A DNA stretch of 64,000 nt from Paracoccaceae bacterium (GCA_026706985.1 JAPOXR010000021.1:27359-91358); one strand, 5' to 3'. Positions 29,493 through 39,285 are shown, counted from the stretch's first letter. The notes: generated from the sequence alone by a model not told the origin. Numbers and translations: made by a program.

Positions 29493-31808
29493 TTGCCGAA
29501 TTTTTCACCGGAGCTCGAAAGCGCTATCCATCGATCAATCGCGATGGCGAAGTCACACCGCAGTGAGTTTGTCACCCTGGATTATCTGCTTCTGGCCCTG
29601 TTGGAAGAACCGTCGGCATCGCAAGTCCTGCTCGCCTGCGGTACGGATCTGAAACAGCTGAAAATTCAGATCAAGCGGCATCTGCTGAATGAAGCAGACA
29701 TTCCCGAGGTGCAGAATCCGGAAACCGACCCGCAACCCACTGCGGGCTATACAAGGGTACTGTCGCGGGCATTGGAGCATGTCAAATCCTCGGGGCGCGA
29801 TTCCGTCACCGGCGCCAACGTGCTGGTGGCGATATTCTCCGAACGCAAGAGCACCGCGGTTGAACATTTGAGCCGCCAGGGACTCACGCGCTTCAATGTG
29901 GTCAATTTCATTGCCCACGGGATTGCCAAGGATCCGAGATATCAGAAGTCGCAGCCGCTCGTCGGCTCCGAGGACCGCAGCGAAAGCGAGGACTGGTCCA
30001 ATGCAAGCGATACCGAACAGTCGGCGCTCGCCAAATTCTGCGTCAACCTCAATGACAAGGCAAAGGCGGACAAAATCGACCCGCTTATCGGCCGCAAGGC
30101 TGAATTGGAACGCTGTTTCAAAACCCTGCTGCGGCGCAACAAGAACAACCCGATCCTTGTCGGTGACCCGGGAGTCGGAAAAACCGCCCTGGTCGAGGGC
30201 CTTGCCCTGAAAATCGTCGAAGGCGAAGCCCCGGAGGATCTGAAAGGGGCGGCCATCTATTCGCTGGATATGGGTTCAATTGTCGCCGGCACCCGCTACC
30301 GTGGTGATTTCGAAGAGCGGCTGAAGGCGGTGATCTCCGAGTTGCAGAATCATCCCGATGCGATTCTCTTTATCGACGAAATCCACACCGTGGTCGGTGC
30401 CGGAGCCGTCAGCGGCGGATCGCTGGATGCGTCCAATATTCTGAAACCCAGCCTGCATGGGGGCGAGTTGCGTTGCATTGGTTCCACGACACACAAGGAA
30501 TTCAAACAATATTTCGAAAAAGACGGTGCCCTTTCCCGGCGATTCCACAGAATCGATGTGAATGAACCCTCGCTGGACGAAACGGTATCTATTCTGCTCG
30601 GGCTGAAGAGCCGGTTTGAAAAGCATCACAAGGTCAGATTGACCGAAGATGCGGTCAAAACCGCGGTGCAGCTCGCAAAGCGACACCTGTTCAACCGGAA
30701 GTTTCCCGACAAGGCCATCGATGTCATCGACGAAGCCGGTGCGGCGCAGCGGCTGCGGCCGCAGTCAAAGCGGCGTAAAACCATCGGTGCGAAGGAAATA
30801 GAGGAAGTGATCGCGGTGATCGCCCGCATTCCGCCGCGCCGGGTATCGCGTTCGGACGTCGATCTGCTGCAGCATCTGGAGCAGAATCTGAAGAGCACGG
30901 TGTTCGGGCAGGACAAAGCAATCGATGCATTATCGACCAATATCAAGGTGAGCCGCGCCCGCCTGCGTGATTCGAAGAAACCGATCGGCTCGTTTCTGTT
31001 CGCCGGCCCCACCGGAGTGGGAAAGACCGAAACCGCCACGCAGTTGGCCGATGCGCTGGGCGTCGAATTGCTGCGTTTCGACATGTCCGAATTCATGGAG
31101 AAACATTCCGTCTCGCGCCTGATCGGCGCCCCGCCGGGTTATGTCGGATTTGACCAAGGCAGCCAGCTGACTGACGGGGTTGAAAAGAGCCCGCATTGTG
31201 TCCTGTTACTTGATGAAGTCGAAAAGGCGCATATTGATGTGACCAACCTGCTGCTGCAGGTAATGGACCATGGGAAGCTGACCGATCACAGCGGCAGGAC
31301 TGTCGATTTCAGCCAGACGGTCCTGATCATGACGACCAATGCCGGAGCCGCGGAGCAGGCCAGAGAGGCGGTCGGATTCATGCGCGGGCGGCGCGAAGGC
31401 GAGGATACCGCGGCGATCGAAAAGCTGTTTTCGCCGGAATTCAGAAACCGTCTGGATGCGGTCATCAGCTTTGAGCCGCTCGCATTTCCAACGGTCAGGC
31501 GTGTCGTCGAGAAATTCGTCGACCGGTTGGAAGCGCAGCTGTTTGACCGGAATGTTCAGATCGAACTCTCTGAAGAGGCGATCAGCTGGCTGGCCGAGGA
31601 AGGTTATGACCCGAAGCTGGGAGCCCGTCCGCTGGAACGCCTGCTGCAGAGCAAGCTCAATAAGAGTCTTGCCGATGAGATCCTGTTCGGCAAATTGAAG
31701 AATGGCGGCCTGGCAAGGGTTCTGCTGGTGGATGGCGAGCTCCGCATCGAATGCGAGGAACCGGCACCACCCCGCATCCCCAACCAAACGGTTCCACAGT
31801 CGAAGTAA
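29493..31808 (+). CDS. clpA: ATP-dependent Clp protease ATP-binding subunit ClpA
   Basis: 771 residues, a double-AAA+ unfoldase that feeds ClpP. The N-terminal repeat domain starts PNFSPELESAIHRSIAMAKS. NBD1 has Walker A GDPGVGKTALVEGLA with LFIDEIHTVVGAGAV; NBD2 has GPTGVGKTETATQLADALG and APPGYVGFDQG. The ClpP-binding loop is around EAVGFMRGRRE, a VGF version of the IGL/F tripeptide. The start is a TTG at 29493 because GGGGAG lies five bases upstream and the protein then begins like other ClpA. A 7-bp hairpin (29450-29469) lies just before it. clpS, usually upstream of clpA, is absent here; gloB takes that place. Confidence 0.95.
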   Translation: MPNFSPELESAIHRSIAMAKSHRSEFVTLDYLLLALLEEPSASQVLLACGTDLKQLKIQIKRHLLNEADIPEVQNPETDPQPTAGYTRVLSRALEHVKSSGRDSVTGANVLVAIFSERKSTAVEHLSRQGLTRFNVVNFIAHGIAKDPRYQKSQPLVGSEDRSESEDWSNASDTEQSALAKFCVNLNDKAKADKIDPLIGRKAELERCFKTLLRRNKNNPILVGDPGVGKTALVEGLALKIVEGEAPEDLKGAAIYSLDMGSIVAGTRYRGDFEERLKAVISELQNHPDAILFIDEIHTVVGAGAVSGGSLDASNILKPSLHGGELRCIGSTTHKEFKQYFEKDGALSRRFHRIDVNEPSLDETVSILLGLKSRFEKHHKVRLTEDAVKTAVQLAKRHLFNRKFPDKAIDVIDEAGAAQRLRPQSKRRKTIGAKEIEEVIAVIARIPPRRVSRSDVDLLQHLEQNLKSTVFGQDKAIDALSTNIKVSRARLRDSKKPIGSFLFAGPTGVGKTETATQLADALGVELLRFDMSEFMEKHSVSRLIGAPPGYVGFDQGSQLTDGVEKSPHCVLLLDEVEKAHIDVTNLLLQVMDHGKLTDHSGRTVDFSQTVLIMTTNAGAAEQAREAVGFMRGRREGEDTAAIEKLFSPEFRNRLDAVISFEPLAFPTVRRVVEKFVDRLEAQLFDRNVQIELSEEAISWLAEEGYDPKLGARPLERLLQSKLNKSLADEILFGKLKNGGLARVLLVDGELRIECEEPAPPRIPNQTVPQSK

Positions 31809-31843
31809 CCGCTCCATGCCGGGGCCGCGTGACCGGTGTCCGG

Positions 31844-34024
31844 TCATTGCATCAATGTCCGTAAGAGCGACACACGTTCCCGGCCTTCGCCGCCGCGCAC
31901 CGCCATTCCGATAGCCCGTTTCTGACCGACCAGAACCACCAGATTCTTGCCGCGCGTAATCCCGGTATAAAGCAGCTTCCGCTTCAGCATAATGAAATGC
32001 TGTGTCATTACCGGGATCACGACCGCCGGAAATTCCGATCCCTGGCTCTTATGGATGGTCACCGCATAGGCTGGCAGCAGCCCATCCAACTCATCGAAAT
32101 CCAGCTCAACCTCACGCCGGCCGAAGCTGACATTGAGATGCCCGTCATTCCGCGAAATCCCGGAAATGAAACCGATATCGCCATTGAACACGTATTTGTC
32201 GTAATTGTTCCGAGTCTGCATGACCTTGTCGCCGAGGGCGAAGTCCCAGCCAAACCGTTCCACTTTTTCATCCCGCTCCGGATTGAGCAGCGGCTGCAGC
32301 GCCGCGTTCAAGCCCTGCACACCGAGCGAACCCCGGATCATCGGGCAAAGCACCTGAATATCGCGCGCCGGGTCGAAGCCGAAGCGATCCGGAATTCTTT
32401 CACACACCAGTTTCAATGTCTTGCTCAGCGCATCATCAGCCGTATCGGCGCCAACGAAGTAAAAATCGCTGCCATCTTCCTGCCACATCTCCGGCAGCTT
32501 GCCGGAATTAACCAGATGCGCGTTCCGGATAATACGGCTTGCCGCCGCCTGCCTGAACACTTCGGCAAGCCGCACCACCGGTACAAGCTGCGACTCAATG
32601 ATGTCAGCCAGCACCCGGCCCGGACCGACCGACGGCAATTGATCAACATCGCCGACCAGAATCAGCGCCGCCTGGTCCGGAAGCGCCTGCAGCAGGGAAT
32701 TCATCAGCGGCACATCGATCATCGATGCCTCATCGACGATCAGCAGATCGCACTCCAGGCGATTATCCGGTCCGTGCCGGAACCCGCCTTGCGGATCAAA
32801 TGCAAGCAGCCTGTGAATCGTCGACGCCGGCAGACGGGTTGCCTCAGTCATCCGCTTCGCCGCCCGGCCCGTCGGTGCACACAGCTTGATATCGACCTTC
32901 AGCGGCGACAGAATTTCCAGAATCGTGTTCACGATCGTGGTTTTGCCGACCCCCGGCCCGCCGGTGATAACGGTCAGTTTCGAACTGACTGAGGTGCGCA
33001 CCGCGTTGCTTTGACTGTCGCCGAATGTGATTCCGGCGCGACGCTCGGCCCAGGGCACCGCCTTATCACAGTCGATGGCACGCCATGGCGGCGTGCCCCG
33101 GCGTAGAACCCGCAGCCGGTCGGCAATCCCCTGCTCGGCATGGTACAGTTCGGGATGGAAAGCACAGCTTTGCCCGGAAACATCCGCCGGAATGAGTTCC
33201 TGCTGCTTGAACTCAAGGTAAATCGCCTGTTCCGCCAGGCAGCCTTCAACCGACATCAGCTCCGCTGCCTTTGCCGTGAGCTCGGTCACCGGGACGCCGC
33301 AATGCCCCTCATTTGACGCTTCCCTGACCAGATGGATGATTCCGGCCCGGATGCGCCGCATATCGGTTTCCTCATAGCCGGCACCGAGTGCCAGCGAATC
33401 GGCGGTCTTGAATCCGACCCCATGGATTTCCCTTGCCAGCCGGTAGGGGTTTGTTTTCAGAACCTCGACCGCCTCCTTGCCGTAATGGCGCCGAATCCGG
33501 TTAGCCAGCGCCGGACCGATGCCGTAGGAATGCAGATGCAGCATGACATCCCGGGTTTCTCTTTGCCGGTCCCAGGACTGCTTGATCTTCCGTGCCCGTG
33601 TTTTGCCGATGCCCTCGACTTCCAGAAGCCTGTCGGGATCAGACTCGATGATATCGAACACCCCGCTGCCGAAAGCCTTCACGATCTTGTCGGCAAAATG
33701 ACTTCCAATCCCCTCGACCGCATCGGAACTGAGATAGATCCGCATCGCTTCATCACTTGATGGCGGTTTCGTCGAAATGGACTCGGCGACAAACTGCCTG
33801 CCGAATTTCGGATGGCTCGACCAATTGCCGGACGCATCAATGGATTCACCTTCGCTGACGGCGGCACAGGACCCGACCACCCGCACTGTTCTGCGATGTG
33901 CTCCGGTTTCCACATTCAACACGCTGAAACCATTATCCCCGTTGCGGAATACAATTCTTCTGACGATGCCCGCGATGGATTCCGAAGCCGGTACTGATCG
34001 GTTAGAAATTATGCTCTCCCGCAC
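31844..34024 (-). CDS. recD2: RecD2-like ATP-dependent DNA helicase
   Basis: 726 residues, superfamily 1B 5'-3' helicase of the RecD2 group. The N-terminal OB-like domain has VRRIVFRNGDNGFSVLNVET. The helix-hairpin-helix stretch is around DPDRLLEVEGIGKTRARKI and HGVGFKTADSLALG. The motor has Walker A TGGPGVGKTTIVNTI (near residue 345), LLIVDEASMIDVPLMNSL as motif II, and the C-terminal VTIHKSQGSEFPAVVIPV. It works on DNA ends or gaps in recombination or repair. The start is a GTG at 34024. It follows the MotB-like gene by 21 bases on the same strand, and converges with clpA 35 bases away. Confidence 0.93.
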   Translation of the reverse strand: MRESIISNRSVPASESIAGIVRRIVFRNGDNGFSVLNVETGAHRRTVRVVGSCAAVSEGESIDASGNWSSHPKFGRQFVAESISTKPPSSDEAMRIYLSSDAVEGIGSHFADKIVKAFGSGVFDIIESDPDRLLEVEGIGKTRARKIKQSWDRQRETRDVMLHLHSYGIGPALANRIRRHYGKEAVEVLKTNPYRLAREIHGVGFKTADSLALGAGYEETDMRRIRAGIIHLVREASNEGHCGVPVTELTAKAAELMSVEGCLAEQAIYLEFKQQELIPADVSGQSCAFHPELYHAEQGIADRLRVLRRGTPPWRAIDCDKAVPWAERRAGITFGDSQSNAVRTSVSSKLTVITGGPGVGKTTIVNTILEILSPLKVDIKLCAPTGRAAKRMTEATRLPASTIHRLLAFDPQGGFRHGPDNRLECDLLIVDEASMIDVPLMNSLLQALPDQAALILVGDVDQLPSVGPGRVLADIIESQLVPVVRLAEVFRQAAASRIIRNAHLVNSGKLPEMWQEDGSDFYFVGADTADDALSKTLKLVCERIPDRFGFDPARDIQVLCPMIRGSLGVQGLNAALQPLLNPERDEKVERFGWDFALGDKVMQTRNNYDKYVFNGDIGFISGISRNDGHLNVSFGRREVELDFDELDGLLPAYAVTIHKSQGSEFPAVVIPVMTQHFIMLKRKLLYTGITRGKNLVVLVGQKRAIGMAVRGGEGRERVSLLRTLMQ

Positions 34025-34045
34025 ATAGCTCAGCCGTCATACCAC

Positions 34046-36898
34046 TCACGGTTCGACCAGCTTGAATTCAATGCGCCGGTTCCGCGACCGTGCATCGGCA
34101 CTGGCATTTGGCACCAATGGGCGAAATTCGCCGAATCCGGCCGCCGCCAACCGTTCCGGTGGAAATCCCAGCTCCTGCGTCAGATACAGCAATACCGCGA
34201 GCGATCTCGCCTGGCTGAGTTCCCAGTTATTCGCAAACTCCCGGTCCGGAAGCACTTGACGATCATCTGTATGGCCGTCGATTCTGAGCACCCAATCGAC
34301 ATCCTCGGGAAACTCCTCGGCAAGTTCCAGTATAAGCCTCGCAATCGAGAGAATTTCCGACTTTCCGAGTTCCGAGAGTTCAGCGTCACCGGATTCGAAC
34401 AAAACCTCCGACGAAAACAGGAATCGGTCGCCCGAAACTTCAACCCCTTCGCGCCCTTCCAGCACTTCGCGCATGCGGCCGAAAAATTCCGACCGAAATC
34501 GTTCCAGATCGCGGTTCTCCGATTCCAACCGCCTTCTCTGCTCCTCTTCCAGCAGCGCCGATCGTCTCTCTTCCACCGCCACCCGCGCCAGCGCCGCATT
34601 CAGCTGACTGCCCAGAGTCTCAATCTGAACCTGATCCTCCGCTTCCCTTGTCTCCGACATTTCCAGAGTAGACTGCAGAAGTGCCAGATCCCGCCGCAAT
34701 TCCGCCACCTGGAGATTCAACAGCGCTACCTGCTGCTGCTCTTCGACCAGGTCGATTGCCGCATCGCCCAGCATTTCCTGAATCCGGACCGCCTCCATCT
34801 CCTTCACCGCGAGTTCGGCCATCGATTTCTCATTTTCCTGCCGCAACTGCTGCAAGGCCGCCGTCAGTTCCGCCAGCCGGCTCCGATTCTGTTCACGCTG
34901 CGACTCGGCTTCAGCCTTGACCGTTGCCAACTCACCCGCCAACTCCTCCTGTGCAGCCAGCGCCGCGGCACGTTTTGTATTCGCCTCTGCGGTTTCACTG
35001 CGGATCTCCAAGAATTCGTCAAGCAAATCCGCAATGCGGGACTGAGATTCCTGAAGCTCCGCCTCGGTTTCACTGAGACTTGACCGCAGCGAAGCAGCCT
35101 CTGCTTCAACAGTTGAAATAACCTCCTGGTCGGCCAGCTGCTGCACATTCGCCGCTTCGATCTCGCGGCGGCTATCCTGAAGTCGGGCGAGTAATTCCGC
35201 AATGCGGGACTGAGATTCCTGAAGCTCCGCCTCGGTTTCACTGAGACTTGACCGCAGCGAAGCAGCCTCTGCTTCAACAGTTGAAATAACCTCCTGGTCG
35301 GCCAGCTGCTGCACATTCGCCGCTTCGATCTCGCGGCGGCTATCCTGAAGTCGGGCGAGTAATTCCGCAATGCGGTGTGTGTTATTGCCGAGTTCCGCCT
35401 CCGTTTCGCCCAGGCGATTCCGCAGAACCGCCGCCTCGGCTTCAGCGGTTTCCACCTCTCCCGCCAGTTTCCCGCGTTCCGCCTGCACCGTTTCCAGTTT
35501 CGCATTCGCCTCTTCCGCGTCGCGGAGGCTCTGTTCAAGCATGGCGCGCAACTCCTGTTGCACCAGTTCCGCAGCAATCAACAATTGCAACTGCTCCTGC
35601 AGTTCCTTTTCAACCTGTTCCAGGCTCTGCCCGCGCTCACTGAGCCGGGTCGTGAGTATGCGCTCAGCCTCTTGAGCGGCGGCAAGAAGTTCCAGTGTTT
35701 TTTCCGCTTCCCGACGCTTCTCATCAAGCTCAACCGTCAGTGCAAGCAGCCCGGTCTGAGCCTCTTCAGCCTCAATCAAAACCCGGTCACGCTCCTGTTG
35801 CGTTTCAGTCAATTCGCTCTGCAGCTCCGCCAGTGCCGACTCCGCCTTATCCCGTCCCTGCAACAGATTTGAGATCCGCGATTCCAGCGAATCAATCTCC
35901 GATTGGAAGTCAGCGAAGCGCTCACGGTCCTCCTCGGCTTGGCCGCTGGCGGCGCCAAGCTGAATCTTCAGCTCCTCGATATCCTGCAGCGCCTGCAAAT
36001 GCGCCGATTCCGCTGCCAGAGCCCGGTTGCGCTCCTCTTCCATCCGGGTCTGCAGGGTAGAAGACAATTGGGTTTCTTCGGCCAATTCGACCGTCACCGA
36101 AGCGATCAGAGCCTGCAATTCCTCCACCTGCCCATGCAGATCGGTGATCCGTTCCGCTTGCCGCCGCTCCTCCGCCTGCGATGCGGACAGCGCGTCATTC
36201 AGCGATGCAATCCGGTTCGATTGATCAATTTTTTCGGACGCGGCGAGTGCCAACTCACCTTCCAACTCCCGCTTCGCCGCCAGCGACGTCTCCAGATCCG
36301 CAAGCAGTGCCTCAAGCTGTCGCCGAAAGCCGACCACCTGCCGTTCAAAATCCGCGATCAGTTCCGACTGCTGCCGCAACTCCTCGTTGGCGATTGCCTC
36401 AGAATCCGCCGCCCCGCGGGAGACGGATTCCAAATCGCTGACAAGAGTCGCAATCCGTTCATTCGAAGAAGTAAGCTGACTTTGCAGATTCAATATCTGT
36501 GTACGCAGCCGATCCCGCTCGGCCGATAGATCGGCGATTTGCGCGCTCTGTCCCGCCGCCTCAGCGAGCTGCAGTGATTGATCGGCGACTTCCGCTTCCA
36601 AGACGGCGATCCGCCGTGACCCGGTTTCTATATCGCCGATCAGCTGATTGATCCGGGCTATCAGCTGGGCCAGTTCGGAATCCTTCTCTGTGAGGAGTTG
36701 GCTGAGATTCTCAATCCTCTGTTCACGCTCAATCAGCTCGGAACTCTGCGTGGCAATCGTGCCGCTGAGGATAAACTGCACGATCATGAACATGGAAAGG
36801 ACAAACATCAGGACCAACAACAGCCCTGTCATCGCATCGACAAATCCAGTCCATATGGAAGTTGTGACCCGGTGCCCGGTCCGTCTTGCCAGAGCCAT
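34046..36898 (-). CDS. MotB/OmpA-like protein with a very long coiled coil
   Basis: 950 residues. Residues 18-48 form one membrane helix with VDAMTGLLLVLMF, which aligns with the MotB motif ADFMTAMMAFF and keeps its proton-binding Asp (D21). Residues from about 50 to 815 are almost unbroken heptads rich in Glu, Gln, Leu, Ala and Arg. The C-terminus (about 830-950) is an OmpA/MotB peptidoglycan-binding domain: LRIDGHTDDR, then LSQARSLAVLLYL and RSRNRRIEFKL. With N-in topology the coiled coil is periplasmic. It contains a perfect 168-bp duplication. The ATG at 36898 is three bases after the ExbB/MotA-like stop, so the two form a channel pair. The function is unknown; Zorya ZorAB and AglRS are distant analogues. 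Confidence 0.85.
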   Translation of the reverse strand: MALARRTGHRVTTSIWTGFVDAMTGLLLVLMFVLSMFMIVQFILSGTIATQSSELIEREQRIENLSQLLTEKDSELAQLIARINQLIGDIETGSRRIAVLEAEVADQSLQLAEAAGQSAQIADLSAERDRLRTQILNLQSQLTSSNERIATLVSDLESVSRGAADSEAIANEELRQQSELIADFERQVVGFRRQLEALLADLETSLAAKRELEGELALAASEKIDQSNRIASLNDALSASQAEERRQAERITDLHGQVEELQALIASVTVELAEETQLSSTLQTRMEEERNRALAAESAHLQALQDIEELKIQLGAASGQAEEDRERFADFQSEIDSLESRISNLLQGRDKAESALAELQSELTETQQERDRVLIEAEEAQTGLLALTVELDEKRREAEKTLELLAAAQEAERILTTRLSERGQSLEQVEKELQEQLQLLIAAELVQQELRAMLEQSLRDAEEANAKLETVQAERGKLAGEVETAEAEAAVLRNRLGETEAELGNNTHRIAELLARLQDSRREIEAANVQQLADQEVISTVEAEAASLRSSLSETEAELQESQSRIAELLARLQDSRREIEAANVQQLADQEVISTVEAEAASLRSSLSETEAELQESQSRIADLLDEFLEIRSETAEANTKRAAALAAQEELAGELATVKAEAESQREQNRSRLAELTAALQQLRQENEKSMAELAVKEMEAVRIQEMLGDAAIDLVEEQQQVALLNLQVAELRRDLALLQSTLEMSETREAEDQVQIETLGSQLNAALARVAVEERRSALLEEEQRRRLESENRDLERFRSEFFGRMREVLEGREGVEVSGDRFLFSSEVLFESGDAELSELGKSEILSIARLILELAEEFPEDVDWVLRIDGHTDDRQVLPDREFANNWELSQARSLAVLLYLTQELGFPPERLAAAGFGEFRPLVPNASADARSRNRRIEFKLVEP
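35029..35364 (-). repeat. Perfect tandem duplication of 168 bp inside the MotB-like gene
   Basis: 35029-35196 and 35197-35364 are identical at every base I compared. The unit encodes 56 residues, exactly eight heptads (RIAELLARLQDSRREIEAAN and onward), so the coiled-coil phase is preserved. A partial third match begins at 35365 (CCGCAATGCGG). A diverged relative of the unit is the sequence before it in the protein (GETEAELGNNTHRIAELL), suggesting repeated duplication. Confidence 0.95.
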
Positions 36899-36901
36899 TT
36901 G

Positions 36902-38152
36902 TCAGTCCCTGCGCCCTTGCGCCTCAACTCCTTCCTGGCGCTGCGGCGGCCGTGCCGGCCGCCTTGCCGACTGGCTCCGGACTGCGGTTGTGAGTGCGTT
37001 GATTTCCTGCCTGATCTGCTGCACCAGATCCTGGCGCGCATTGAGATTATCTTCCGAAATCCGCAGCAACTGGACGTCAATATTGCGCAGCAGCATACGC
37101 GATTCCTCATCCGTGAAATCGACCGTGACTTTTGCCAGCAACTCCGCGATCTCGGTCTGACTGTTGCTGAGTTGCTGCAGCAATTCGGAAACCGGCGGGC
37201 CGGATTTATACCGCTCTTCCGTCTGCCGGGTCTGCCGGTCAACCCGGTCCGCCAGCAGGGATACAGAATCGACGAGTTCGGCCACATTCTGCATCACCTG
37301 AATACGCTCATTCTCGGCGCGGGATAACATTTCATGCAAAACCGTCAGATGTTCCATCAAAGCCGCGAGTGCGGTTTCCGATAAGGGCTGTTCCGATCCC
37401 TCCGCTTCAATCAGGGATTGGCCGAAACCAACCTTGGTGATTCCCGAAATCCACTCTTCCAGTTCACGGTAAAACCTGTTTTGACCATGTCCGGCGAACA
37501 GATCAAGCAATCCGACAACAAGCGATCCGGCCAGCCCAAGAAGCGATGTGGAGAAGGCTGTGCCCATGCCGCCGAGCTGTTCCTCCAAGCCCGACATCAA
37601 GCGCCTGAACACCTCAACGCCACCCTCGGATTCAGCCGGTGCCAGTGCCTGGATTGTTTCCACCACCGCCGGCACGGTGATCGCAAGGCCAAAGAAAGTT
37701 CCAAGCAGGCCGAGAAAAATCAGCAGGTTGGACAGATAGCGTGCAATGTCACGCGCCTCATCCATCCGCGAAGCGACAGAATCGAGTATCGACCGGGCTG
37801 AGGTTGTCGAAATCTGCGTCAGCGTATTGTGCGAACCCAACATCCCGGCCAACGGCGCCAGCAACCGCGGCGGCTTCCGGACCATCTGCGGATGTTCGTC
37901 AAACAGAAACTGCTGTATCCAGACAACTGCTGTCGCGATCTGCACCACCTGCCAGAAACAGGCGAGAATTCCGATAAAGAAAACCCCGAGAATGACGCCG
38001 TTCAAATACCGGTTCGCAAGGAACAATGGTTCGACAAAGCCGTATGCCATGTAGGAGCCGGCAACGACAATCCCGACTACAACCAGCATCAATACCGCCT
38101 GTCGCAGCGGCAACGCGAATAGGGGCTGCTGTCCGCTTTCCCCGGATTTCAT
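36902..38152 (-). CDS. MotA/TolQ/ExbB-family proton channel protein with cytoplasmic tail
   Basis: 416 residues. Membrane segments near residues 18-40 and 50-78, and the paired conserved helices LIFLGLLGTFFGLAITVPAV (about 141-160) and GTAFSTSLLGLAGSLVVGLL (about 195-215), which match the TolQ/ExbB/MotA core. A cytoplasmic domain of about 190 residues follows. It is rich in predicted helix (AENERIQVMQNVAELVDSV) and ends in a basic Arg-Pro-Gln tail. It should form the ring around the MotB-like subunit, passing ions through the membrane. ATG at 38152; transcribed first. Without flagellar, tol or ton genes nearby, the partner and role are unknown. Confidence 0.85.
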   Translation of the reverse strand: MKSGESGQQPLFALPLRQAVLMLVVVGIVVAGSYMAYGFVEPLFLANRYLNGVILGVFFIGILACFWQVVQIATAVVWIQQFLFDEHPQMVRKPPRLLAPLAGMLGSHNTLTQISTTSARSILDSVASRMDEARDIARYLSNLLIFLGLLGTFFGLAITVPAVVETIQALAPAESEGGVEVFRRLMSGLEEQLGGMGTAFSTSLLGLAGSLVVGLLDLFAGHGQNRFYRELEEWISGITKVGFGQSLIEAEGSEQPLSETALAALMEHLTVLHEMLSRAENERIQVMQNVAELVDSVSLLADRVDRQTRQTEERYKSGPPVSELLQQLSNSQTEIAELLAKVTVDFTDEESRMLLRNIDVQLLRISEDNLNARQDLVQQIRQEINALTTAVRSQSARRPARPPQRQEGVEAQGRRD

Positions 38153-38286
38153 AGCGGCTGCTCCATCCGCCTCTTACCCATACAATTTATGCCAAGGCTT
38201 CGACTCGGACAACCGCTTCTTTAATTCAGCACCGGCCTTGACTATATCTGCCGGTCAGTTGGATCAATCGCAGGCACGGAACCGAT

Positions 38287-39285
38287 ATGGAACTCCTGAA
38301 TTCTGAATTCTTCTACGACACTTCCACCATCGCGATCATCGCTGCCGCGCTATTCGCAGTCTTTCTGATTCCGATGATGGTCAAATCTGTTCCGCAGGGC
38401 GAGAACTGGACCGTGGAGAGGTTTGGCCGTTACAGCCGGACGCAGAAGCCCGGACTACGGATTCTGGTACCCCTGATTGAGCGTATCGGCGCCAGGATCA
38501 ACATGATGGAAACGGTTCTGAATGTCGGCTCGCAGGAAGTTATCACCAAGGACAATGCGATGATTTCGGCCGATGCGATTGCCTTCTACCAAGTGGTTGA
38601 AGCCGAACGTGCCGCCTATGAAGTGCGCGATCTTGTTTCCGCTCTCGAGAATCTGTGCCAGACCAATATCCGATCGGTGATCGGTGCGATGGATCTCGAT
38701 GAATCGCTCTCCAACCGCGATTCCATCAATGCGAAACTCCTCAGCGTCATCGATAAGGCGGTCAAACCCTGGGGTGTCAAAGTCACGCGTATTGAAATCA
38801 AGGATCTGCTCCCGCCGCCGGATATTTCCGATGCGATGGCCCGGCAGATGAAGGCTGAGCGCGAAAAGCGGGCTGAAATTCTGCAGGCCGAGGGCGAAAA
38901 ACAATCCGCCATCCTGCGGGCCGAAGGGCTGAAAGAATCGCAGATCCGTGAAGCCGAAGGACGCAGAGAAGCGGCATTTCTGGACTCGGAAGCAAGAGAA
39001 CGGGAGGCCGAAGCCGAAGCAAAGGCAACCACAATGGTGTCAGAAGCGATCGCCAAGGGCGATATTCAGGCAATTAATTACTTCGTGGCGCAGGAATATA
39101 CCAAGGCGCTGGGAGAAGTGGCGTCAGCCCCGAACGCAAAGACAATCATGATGCCGTTGGAAGCGGGAAGCCTGATCGGTTCGGTAGCCGGCATCGCGGA
39201 TCTGGTGGCCAATGCACTGAAACCGAACAGCGAAGTCTCCACCGCAGCGGAAAGCCTCGAAATTGAACGCGATACCCGAATCTAG
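38287..39285 (+). CDS. SPFH/band 7 (stomatin-like) membrane protein
   Basis: 332 residues. One N-terminal membrane helix, then the SPFH domain: VPQGENWTVERFGRYSRTQK and GSQEVITKDNAMISADAIAF. A helical tail rich in Glu-Ala repeats (EREKRAEILQAEGEKQSAIL, then GLKESQIREAEGRREAAFLD) is typical of paraslipin/QmcA-type proteins, which form ring oligomers at membrane microdomains. It begins at ATG 38287, 134 bases from the divergent ExbB-like gene. The next gene encodes an NfeD protein, the usual partner of this family. Confidence 0.92.
   Translation: MELLNSEFFYDTSTIAIIAAALFAVFLIPMMVKSVPQGENWTVERFGRYSRTQKPGLRILVPLIERIGARINMMETVLNVGSQEVITKDNAMISADAIAFYQVVEAERAAYEVRDLVSALENLCQTNIRSVIGAMDLDESLSNRDSINAKLLSVIDKAVKPWGVKVTRIEIKDLLPPPDISDAMARQMKAEREKRAEILQAEGEKQSAILRAEGLKESQIREAEGRREAAFLDSEAREREAEAEAKATTMVSEAIAKGDIQAINYFVAQEYTKALGEVASAPNAKTIMMPLEAGSLIGSVAGIADLVANALKPNSEVSTAAESLEIERDTRI

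Noticed and set aside
34256..35083. 275-codon plus-strand frame across the coiled-coil gene
   Set aside because: Antisense of Glu/Gln/Leu heptads gives long open frames with many Arg, Leu and Phe; no recognisable domain.
31844..38152. Zorya defence system
   Set aside because: A MotA/MotB-like pair next to a helicase suggests it, but no ZorC, ZorD or ZorE protein was found and RecD2 is a different helicase family. The coiled coil is in the MotB-like rather than the MotA-like subunit.
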